Assembly (NCBI RefSeq): GCF_001683335.1
Contig: NZ_CP016201.1
Span: 2,388,487 to 2,452,486 of the forward strand
DNA length: 64,000 nucleotides
Direction of reading: 5' to 3'
Source of the DNA: Selenomonas sp. oral taxon 126
GTDB taxonomy: Bacteria > Bacillota > Negativicutes > Selenomonadales > Selenomonadaceae
Both the position numbers and the translations under genes were made by a program. The notes below the pieces were generated by a model. The model was given only the letters and a program-made list of their open reading frames with translations. It was not told where the DNA came from and did no database searches. This document shows positions 15,033 to 23,900 of the stretch, piece after piece (position 1 is the first letter of the stretch; each line of letters starts with the position of its first letter).

Positions 15033-16816
15033 TCGATAACCTCTTCTACCAACCCCTTTCCATGATTAAGAACCCAATCTGCATTTACTCTAAATGCGAT
15101 TTGATCCGGGGCTATGTAAGTACTTAGTAGATACAAGGTTTCATTAATCTTAGGTGGTGCTCCCAAGTATCCATAGATCATAGGGGCGATTGATGTTGTA
15201 ACGCAATTATGAGACAGCAACCGATAGTCAGAAACGCCACTAGGTAGTTCATAATAATATTTAACAGAGCGATTTCTTTCAATAAGCATTTGATTCGAAG
15301 GAGATACCTCTCTATACTCATATCCTCCATCGAATATTGCATGATTATAGGCATATACAGCATTATTGGGATCAATAATATTTGGATTGAAGAAGTATAT
15401 CTTTCGAGTTGAATGATATGGATCAAAATCATTATCGATAAGATATCTACCTATTCCATTTGGCCATGCCCCAATACTGGGAACGTGTTTGGCACCATAG
15501 CGCCCATAGTTTGCTTCTTCATAGCTCCCATCTTCATTCTCTACAATAAATGAGACATGACCTGTGCCATCTGTTTCTACACCTATTCCGACACGGATGG
15601 GACGAGTATTTTTATCTTTTCCTAAGTGATTCCACTTCGTCCCGCTAATTGCCGCAGATGCTCCCGCGAGTGCATTCCCACCGGCAACCTTTGCGGCGGC
15701 GGCACCGAGCAGACCGCTGATCATTTGGGCGAGACCTGGATCCAGCCCTTTGAGGCTCTTGATGAGTGCCTCGTTGAGTCCCGCGCCGGCGGCACCCGAA
15801 GTGAAGCCGTTGCCCGTGATTTGGCTCAGGATGCCGGCAACAGCTGCGTGCGCGGCAATCTTGCCTACACTGCCGTCGTCCTTCATGTTATGCAGGAGAC
15901 GGAATGCCTCTTCGCCGAATACGGCGGCAAGTTCCTGCCGTTCTTCCATCGTTTGTTTGTCAAAGATACGCCCTAGCTCATTGAGTGCATTCACAGTATC
16001 TCTGCTGAGGGCAGATATGTCCTGTGTCGGATTCTCACGGATGTCGATGGTCGCTGGTGCAACGGCAGATTTTGTTGTGCTGTCGGCACTTCCGACAACG
16101 GGCATGGGGAGAACCGGCGCAAGTCCTTTGGTGTTGTAAACCTTGTCTTGCTCGTCCTCTGACATGTTGTCATAGTTTCCATATTTGTGGTAGGAGGCGC
16201 CAATGCTCTTTGCGCTGTAGTCTGCCTCGTTTTTGAGATCGCTAAAGGAGAGTGTACCTGTGGAAAGTTTATTCTTATCAGGGGATGCTTCACTTGCGAT
16301 AATGCCGCCCTTTAGATCGGTATTCTTTTCGATGTAGATGTCAAAGCCACCACTTCCAGCGAAAAATCCTGCCTGATCGCGTGCACTGCGGTAGTAGGAG
16401 TCGATATTTCCTTTGTTCCAAGATGCGCTGAATGTGGGCTTGAAGAAGGAACGAAGCGTTTCTATCTTCGTATTCCCGTTGGCGTCCGTCGTTTCCTTTT
16501 TCGTCTGGTTGACATTCCAAGAGACTCCGAAGCCCGCAGATTTATTCTGCTCCTCATAGTTCTCCTTCTCCTGCAAGGTTTCGATGTTCAGATTCCCGCC
16601 GACCTTTGCGGTGATCTTCTCTCCCTGTGCCTTGCTCCCGATGATGTCCATATCCTTGCCCGAGGTAAGGCTGAGAGTGTTCTCTGCGACAACGAGGGTA
16701 GGAGAGTAAGCGGTGAGCAATTCTTTGCTGTTGCCATTGGCTTTGTTCGCGTTGATGTTGATGTTCGAGAGCCCCTGCGGCGCAAAGGATGTATTCTCAC
16801 CCACTTCAAGACGCAC
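15029..16816 (-). CDS. Orphan CdiA-CT module 1 (FHA-2 end, pretoxin, 199-residue C-terminal domain)
   Basis: The 595-residue ORF begins with a GTG in VRLEVGENTS and joins straight to FAPQGLSNININANKAN. Compared with the large exoprotein, about 15 residues after GENT are missing. There is no signal peptide, so it cannot be secreted alone. It carries the FHA-2 end, the pretoxin, and the boundary SGTKWN at 15629-15646 (residue 396). The 199-residue tail has GHVSFIVENEDGSYEEANYG early and LLSHNCVTTSIAPMIYGYLG late. A His before a Cys in such contexts is the order of circularly permuted papain/NlpC-like folds, so an envelope amidase or acyl-transfer enzyme is possible. That is a structural inference. 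The next gene, an exported protein, overlaps by four bases. Confidence 0.72.
   Translation of the reverse strand: MRLEVGENTSFAPQGLSNININANKANGNSKELLTAYSPTLVVAENTLSLTSGKDMDIIGSKAQGEKITAKVGGNLNIETLQEKENYEEQNKSAGFGVSWNVNQTKKETTDANGNTKIETLRSFFKPTFSASWNKGNIDSYYRSARDQAGFFAGSGGFDIYIEKNTDLKGGIIASEASPDKNKLSTGTLSFSDLKNEADYSAKSIGASYHKYGNYDNMSEDEQDKVYNTKGLAPVLPMPVVGSADSTTKSAVAPATIDIRENPTQDISALSRDTVNALNELGRIFDKQTMEERQELAAVFGEEAFRLLHNMKDDGSVGKIAAHAAVAGILSQITGNGFTSGAAGAGLNEALIKSLKGLDPGLAQMISGLLGAAAAKVAGGNALAGASAAISGTKWNHLGKDKNTRPIRVGIGVETDGTGHVSFIVENEDGSYEEANYGRYGAKHVPSIGAWPNGIGRYLIDNDFDPYHSTRKIYFFNPNIIDPNNAVYAYNHAIFDGGYEYREVSPSNQMLIERNRSVKYYYELPSGVSDYRLLSHNCVTTSIAPMIYGYLGAPPKINETLYLLSTYIAPDQIAFRVNADWVLNHGKGLVEEVIE
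15822..16158 (-). repeat. 337-base pretoxin repeat, copy in module 1
   Basis: Near-identical partner of 12959-13295, with two mismatches seen. Such identity between divergent flanks points to recent duplication or gene conversion. Confidence 0.88.
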
Positions 16817-16867
16817 GTTCCAGGGGAGAAATCACTTCCTTTAACAGACGATCTTCGATTGATTTAT

Positions 16868-17212
16868 TTAGACAATATCGGTCAAAGATATTGTCACTCC
16901 AGTAATTTCTAATGTATCCCCGGAATTTAGTGTAATTATTAGTTTTAATTGATCGTTTGCACAACGTTCTATTTCTTCTGAGACAATATAGGTTCCTTTC
17001 CCCCAAGGTTCTTCTATTGATATAACAAAATATGAGATGTTTTCAATAAGAAGTTTTGCTTTTTTCTCCGAGTCTCTTAACGGAGGAGATTTAGGCAAAA
17101 TTAGAAATATAATTATGTTTTTCCTATCGTATGAGATTTCTATGTCTTGTAATAGTGAGTCATGCAAATCAAGTTCTGAATTTTGAAAGTTAGCTGTATG
17201 AATTTGCTTCAT
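16868..17212 (-). CDS. Solitary immunity-like protein
   Basis: The 114-residue soluble protein has no signal or membrane segment. It starts MKQIHTANFQNSELDLHDSL and is otherwise beta-strand rich (IIIFLILP, GDTLEITGVTISL). It resembles small two-layer immunity proteins in general style, but I cannot assign a family. AAAGGAGAC precedes the ATG. The ORF before it (17245-17406) ends in what looks like the tail of a toxin, so this could be the immunity gene left after its toxin was deleted. It lies between the main toxin's immunity gene and orphan module 1. Confidence 0.55.
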   Translation of the reverse strand: MKQIHTANFQNSELDLHDSLLQDIEISYDRKNIIIFLILPKSPPLRDSEKKAKLLIENISYFVISIEEPWGKGTYIVSEEIERCANDQLKLIITLNSGDTLEITGVTISLTDIV

Positions 17213-17244
17213 TTGATTTGTCTCCTTTATGCGGTATATAATTA

Positions 17245-17406
17245 TTAATATTTATCTCCAGGGGCAAAATGTGTGTTCCCTGTTTCATCAGGAATACGTG
17301 TGTTTCCATCCTCTCCAATTTTATGATATGCGGCGATAGTCGGGGCAGCAAAGAGGGAGAGGATGGGGATGAGGAGTAGTAAAGAGGGGCGTTTGAGTGT
17401 TTTCAA
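17245..17406 (-). pseudogene. 53-residue chimera: TpsB signal peptide joined to a toxin-like tail
   Basis: The sequence TTGAAAACACTCAA with its ribosome site AGGTGACTCCAC copies the start of tpsB (9291-9314; 24 bases identical). It encodes a matching signal peptide (MKTLKRPSLLLLIPILSLFA ending in IAA). After residue 26 it changes to HKIGEDGNTRIPDETGNTHF and stops at ...GDKY. That tail looks like the extreme end of a polymorphic toxin, and an immunity-like gene follows 33 bases later. The probable origin is a deletion between a tpsB start and the end of an orphan toxin gene. Whether the short protein is made is unknown. Confidence 0.6.
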
Positions 17407-17523
17407 GTGGAGTCACCTCATGTGGAACAGGGAGAAACTGCCTTAAGATTTCCCTTTGCTATATTTTGATAGGGAATAACAGAGTAAGGGACGGTTAAAA
17501 ATTAATCTTCAAGGATGATGGAA

Positions 17524-17961
17524 TTATCCATCCATTTCAATATTTTCAAATCCTTGGTTTACTGCATTCGTATACAAGGCAGATATTATCTTGTCATCAA
17601 CAGAAGAAATATCTACATATACACTATCTGTTACAATGACTTCTAAATAAGGTGTATTCAGATTATCCTTTTTGTTTTCGATGGAAGATTTTAAGCTGAA
17701 TATACCTGATACTATATAGTACATATCTGACTCGAGCAATGAGAAAAAATCTTGGTTTGAAAAATAATCGGAATCAAATAAATCAACCATTTCACCGTTT
17801 ATATTTTTCCATGCCTGAAGATCAACAACTTCCCATGTACCATAAACCTCCCATGTACCATCGACGATATCCTTTATGGGGGAAAGTATACGATATAAAT
17901 ATTGTCCCCATTCATTTGGAATGATGAAACTTATTTTTTTTATATGATTCAAAGTTCTCAC
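17524..17961 (-). CDS. Candidate immunity protein of the main CdiA toxin
   Basis: The 145-residue soluble protein starts with GTG directly after the TAG of the exoprotein gene, with AGGAG overlapping the end of that gene. This coupled position is that of cdiI. It has no signal peptide or membrane helix, so it is cytoplasmic, which fits a toxin that acts on nucleic acid or another cytoplasmic target. An 18-base tandem duplication at about 17831-17861 gives an in-frame repeat (GTWEVYGTWEV). No family is recognised. Confidence 0.65.
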   Translation of the reverse strand: MRTLNHIKKISFIIPNEWGQYLYRILSPIKDIVDGTWEVYGTWEVVDLQAWKNINGEMVDLFDSDYFSNQDFFSLLESDMYYIVSGIFSLKSSIENKKDNLNTPYLEVIVTDSVYVDISSVDDKIISALYTNAVNQGFENIEMDG

Positions 17962-20900
17962 CTATTTTCTCCTCGCATTACCATTTTTATCCCATTCCCA
18001 TGTGTGTTCATGAGGAACTTCGGGATGTGTTTTAGGATTTCCATGATCTGTAAAATCTACATCTTTTTTTGCGCGTCCATCCCCATCATACCAACGCCTT
18101 GTGATGATTCGGCCTTTTTCATCTACACGGTCTATAGATGAATTTGGCTTGCCGGTTTTCTCGAAATCTTTAGGATTGTTGGTAGATGAATGCTCATTGG
18201 CAGGAGGATAGGCTTTATCTGCTTTCTCTTTTTCAACTCCTTTCGAAAGGAACCTGTTACCATCAGAGAAGTCTTGGCTGCTCCATTGCTCCTTAAAGTC
18301 GAACAAGGGATTGGTATATGGCTTGTATTTAAGATCTAGGATATTGGGGGAGAGATCAAAAGTAAACCGCTCATGATCTGGCGGAGTCACCGTTATTGGT
18401 GGTGTGATATAGTAATGCGGACCATTTAGCGTCTGTGGTTGAGAATAAGGTATGTTGTGCTCTTTAAAAACAGACTCAAGAGTAGAATCCACGTTATTCA
18501 ACAACCAATTTCCGTCCTGTTGCAGTTGCGCTACAATCTTGTTTGTGGCAGTATTTTGGATATATTGCACACCTGCATAAACTACGATCACATACCCTGT
18601 TAATGCTGCCATGATCTGCGGGGTTATAGAACCGGTTGCGGCACCCCCAAAGAAATTATGCTTCGTCCCACTCGCAGCCGCGGTTGCTCCTGCTGTTGCA
18701 TCTCCGTTGATTGCTTTTGCAGCAGCTGCGCCGAGGACGCCACTGATTACCTGTGCAATAGTGGGGTCAAGACCTTTTAGGTTGTTAATCAGTGCCTCGT
18801 TGAGTCCTGCACCTGCTGCACCCGAAGCAAAGCCTGCTCCTGCAAACTGACTTATGAGTCCTCCGACGAGGGAATGAAGGAAAGCTTTACGTCCGCTTCC
18901 ATCGTCGGGAAGATTGTGCAGGAGACGGAATGCCTCCTCTCGGAATACGCTTACAAGTTCCTGTTGCTCCTCGATGGTCTTCTTGTCGAAGATCCTGCCG
19001 AGTTCGTTCAGTGAGTTTGCTGTATCTCGGCTGAGTGCAGAGATATCCTGCGATGGATTCTCGCGGATGTCGATGGTACCCGGTGCGATGGCAGACTTTG
19101 TCGTGCTGCTTGCATCTCCCTGTACTACGATGGGAATGGAAGGAGTGGAGTGCAATGACTGCACTACTTTCAGACGCTCTTTTTTGTTTCCGTCAGGATC
19201 CTCTTCTTTTGTTAAGCGAAGTGTCGGTTTTATCTGCGCAGAAGAGCCAGTGTCTTTTGCGTTATACTCCGCCTCATTCTTGAGGTTGCTGAATGAGAAC
19301 GTCCCTGTGGAGAGGTGGTTCTTGTCGGGAGACGCTTTGCTTGCAATAACGCCGCCCTTGAGGTCTGTATTCTTTTCGACGTAGATATCAAAACCTTTGC
19401 TTCCCGCAAAGAATCCTGCCTGATCGTGTGCGCTGCGGTAGTGCGAGTCGATAGTTCCTTTACTCCAATCCCTGCCAATGGTCGGTTTGGAGAAGTGTTT
19501 TGTTATTGGATTCATGCTCCAAGAGAATCCGAAGCCTGTAGATTTATTCTGCTCCTCGTAGGTTTCTTTCTCCTGTAGGGTCTCAATATTGAGATTCCTG
19601 CCGACTCTTGCCGTGATCCGATCTCCCTGCGCCTTGCTCCCGATGATGTCCATGTCCTTGCCGGAGGTGAGGCTGAGATTGTTCTCGGCGGCAACGATGG
19701 TGGGGGAGTAGGATGTGACTGTTTCCTTGCTGCTGCCATTCCCCTTGTTCGCGTTGATGCTGATATCCGATAGCCCCTGCGGGGAAAAGGATGCTCCGAT
19801 GCTCGCAGAGCTGAATTTGTTGGTCGTTGTGGTGATATTTGTATTCTCACCGGATTCAAGGCGCACGTTCCCCTTGGCTGTGAGGGAGACATCGCTTCCC
19901 GTGACGGCACTGCCCTTGACGGTCAGGTCACGCTCTCCTGCGGTGATGTTTGTATTTCCACCCGACGCGATGCGGCTCCCTGCATATTCGGTTGTCGCAG
20001 CTTCCATACGGCTGTAGGATTTGCTCGTGCCGAAGCTGACGTTCAGGGAGAAGGTCTGACCCGTGAGAGGATTTTTCTTGAACGCATCGTGCATCATCCG
20101 TCCCGTCCGCAAGGCGTATACGGCTTTGAGACGGTCATCCTGTACCTCTCCGATACGGCTGATCGGGGTATAGAGCGACTGTCCGAGGTCGAGGAGTCCA
20201 TGACTGAGACTGACGGTAAGACCTGTCGTCTTGCTCTCCTGCGTGATACTCTCGCGGTAGATGTTGTCCTTGCCGTCGATATGGATATCCTTCGCTGTAA
20301 TGGTTGCATCTTTATCTGCGAGGATATTGCTCGATGAGATGTGCGCGTTCTCTCCTGCAGAGATGGTGACGCTTCCGCTAAGGGCTGCAATATTCGTTCC
20401 CTGCTGTGTGAGGGCATCGCTGTCACGCGTGGTCTTTGTCTGCTGTGTTCCGATGGTGAAGCCGAGTCCGCCAGAACCGAAGATGCCGGACTTCTTGACC
20501 TCTTTGTAGTTTTCCGTATGGGCATAGTTCTCTGCCGAGGTGACAGAGACATTCCGTCCGGCAGAGATGTTCACATTGTGATCTGCAGCGATATCTGCCG
20601 CCGTAAAGGATGCGTCACGTTTGGCAGAAATCTGGACATCCTGACCCGTGACCTTGCTTGTCATCGCGGTATCTGTCTCCGTATCTGTACGGATAGTCGT
20701 GGTTTTTGTGGAGAGAAGTCCGCTCGACTTATACCGAATGCCATAGTGATCCTCGGCTGTCTCCCGTCCTGCGGTGAGGGATATATCGTTTCCGGCAGAG
20801 AGGGAAGTCGTGCCGCTTTTGCTCTCGATGGTCGCGGCTCGTGCCGTAAGGTCGTTTCCTGCGGCAAGCGAGATATTCCCGTCCGCGCGAATCTCTGTAC

Positions 20901-23900
20901 CGAGTTCCGTACCGCGCTTTGTACGGAGATAGTTTTCTGCATTCTCCGTCATATCCTTATCGCTCTGGAGTTTTTTTGTATTGAGCGAGATGTTTTCTCC
21001 TGCCGCGAGAAGGATGCTGGCGCTATTGCCATTTGCGGAGAGTGTTGCGCCCGTCAGTGTGATGTCCTTTCCTGCACGCATGGCAAGAACGCCGTCATTG
21101 TCACGGGCAGCAATTCCAGCGGTTGTATTCAGTACGTCCTGATGGGCAAGCCGTTCTGTGGTGCTGCTGACGGTGATGTTGTTCTTCGCATCGAGGAGGA
21201 CATTCTTGTCTCCGATCACAGAACCCTGCACATTGATATCATGTTCGGATTTCAGACTGATATTCTTGCCGCGCATTAGTCCCGTGTTTTCAATATCTCC
21301 TGCCTGTGCAAGGAGGTTCTCGGCGTAGAGTGTCCCTGCATTCTTCAGTGCGTCTTTTGTTTCAACGGAGATATTCTTTGCCGAGATGAGGCTGCCGCCC
21401 TCGGCAAGACGGAGACCATTCGTATTCCTTGCGTAGAAGACAGGATAGATGGCGCGTTCCTTTTTGCCGTTCACATAGACGTCGCGCTCCTCCATCCAGA
21501 CGATATCCGTGGTGAGGGCTGCGACCTGTTCCTTGGAGAGCGCAATGCCGGGAGCGATGTTCATTTCCTCGGCATAGGAAATACCCGCATCCATGAGTGC
21601 CTTGAATGCGGCCTCGTCATCGGTATAGCCTTCGAGATGGCGTTTTCCTGTTTGCTTTAGAATTTGCTCAGCGAGCAACTGCTGTTCGTAGAAGCCGTCG
21701 CCGACTCTCTTAGGAATCTTATCCTGATCCCACTTCATCTGCCGATACATATAGTCCGAGGAGAGGAAGTTTCTTTTGTTTGTAAAGGCGGGATCGGTCT
21801 CGATGAGGTAGTTTGCCGTGGATTCCGGGTGTACACGATAAAGGGAACTGACAAAGAGCCGTTCGACCTGTTCGTCATCACCTGTCTGTGCCGTATTGGA
21901 GGGAGCAAGTCCGAAGGGGGAGAGGGCGTTTTGCACGCGCTCTCTCTGTGTGTTTGTAATATCTGTCCGATCGACGGGCACAGCACTGCCCCCCGCATAG
22001 GTCTGAATACCGATGGGAGATGCATTCCCTTTTGCAATTTCGGGCTTCATGAAGACTATGCCGTGATATTTCCGTACTTTTCCTTTATGGAGCCAGTTCC
22101 TTCTTTCGGTATAGCTAGCCTGTGTCGTTCCAAAGGTAACAGTAAGTTCCTGCTGTTTCGCGGCATCCTCTTTGACAGTGCCGAGGGCCTGCAAGGTACG
22201 CCCCGCAACAATATTGCTGTCATCATTCTCTACAGCACTGTTTAGGAGGATATTGCCACCTGCTAGAATGCTGCCGGGCAAGGTAGAGGTAACGCTTTCC
22301 CTTGAGATGAGCGAATGACTGCGGATGACACTGAAGTAAATGATTTTCTGTCCCGCAGCTTTGCCAATTTTTTGATTATACTTCGTTGCCTCTGCATTAT
22401 ATGCCGTGATCTTTTCGTTGAGCTGTGCGAGGATTCCTTTGTATTGCGTGTCCCATGCAGCACGCGCGGGATCATCTGCTGCCGGCCGTTCCGTGTTCAT
22501 GGAGGTGATGCCGAACTGCTTGAAGATCGGATCGTCGTAGGCATAAGTCGGAGTCATGGTGCCGATCAGTTCCTCGGGAATGGGCTTCTCGCCGGCGGCA
22601 CGTTCTTCCTCTGAAATCTGTTCCAGCGGTTTGTATTCAGCAGGCTCCAGAATCACTTTTGGAGCGACATTACTGTGGTATGCGCCGTATCCGCTGTTGA
22701 TCTCGCGGAACTCCCACTCGGGAAATGCCTGACCTATTTCGGTGTGACGGTCTTCGTCAATCCGAAGTTTTGTGGGATTGGTTCTTGTCTCGGTAATGAC
22801 GCGCTTTGCAGAAAAGGCGGCATTCTCGTTTTTCGTGACGGGCGCAGTAATGCGGATACTCCCCTGTGCCTCAATGCGTGCGCCGCGATTCGTAAGCCCC
22901 TCCGTGGCAGAAAGATCCATATCCCTGCCGGCGTATAGGAGTGCGTTTCCCGAATTGCGAATGGTATCTGCGGTGACAGACAGCCCCTTTCTCGCAGCAA
23001 TGACACCAGAGGGGAGGTGTTCAAGTTCTGCCTTGATTCCGTCTACTACAGACAGTTGTGCATCATAGGCGAGTTCAGCGTTATGGATGTTTGCTTTATA
23101 CGCATTCACCGCGCCCCATGAGGTGAATCTTGTCACATCAACGCGGTGCGCCGCCTCCAGATGGTCTGCTTTTTGCTTTAAGACAGCCATCTCATCGGCA
23201 AGGCGGGATTCAAGGCGCGCGTTCTTCTCGTTTACGACATGCTTTGCTTGGATGGAGATATCTTCACCATAGATTTTGCCTGTGGCATCGTTTTTTAGTC
23301 GTACAGCAGCGATATTGGTACGCTTGTCCGCCTGAATGAGGTTTTGATTATGGATATCTGCTGCCGTGAGGTTCAGGTTCTGTCCGGAGATTCTGCCCTC
23401 GTTTGTCTGTGTGAGATTTCCCGTTGCTGTGAGTGTGAGTGTGCCGTCTGCTTCGAGGTTCTTCCTATTGAATACAGCCCCATTGACCTCTGCCGTGAGA
23501 TTGCCGCCGGCATGGAGATTTCCGAAAGAATCTGCGGCGGAGGCATTTGTCAGATCGCTGTTCAGCGCAACGGATAAATCTTTGCCGCTGGAAATATTCC
23601 CCGTGAGCGGCATCGAATCTGCCTGTATAGAGAAGTTCCTGCCGCTCTGCAAGGTTGCCTTTTCAATGTCCAGATGCTGCGCTGCCGCAACTGAAATATC
23701 TCCATTTCCTGCAATCGTACCATTTTGGGTATGAATATTGTCTGCCGTAATGGAGATATCGTTTCCACTGAGGATATTTGCGTCAGAGTTGACAAGAGTT
23801 TTTGCGCCGATTGTCAACACGCCGTTTGCATTTGCCGCGCCGGAGGGGGCGATGCTGCTCCCAAGCGTTCCACGGTTGATAATCGTATCTGCTTGGAGCG

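Noticed and set aside
10128-18654. VENN motif at the toxin boundaries
   Set aside because: No VENN is present in any of the four proteins; SGTK(W/H)N occupies the corresponding place.
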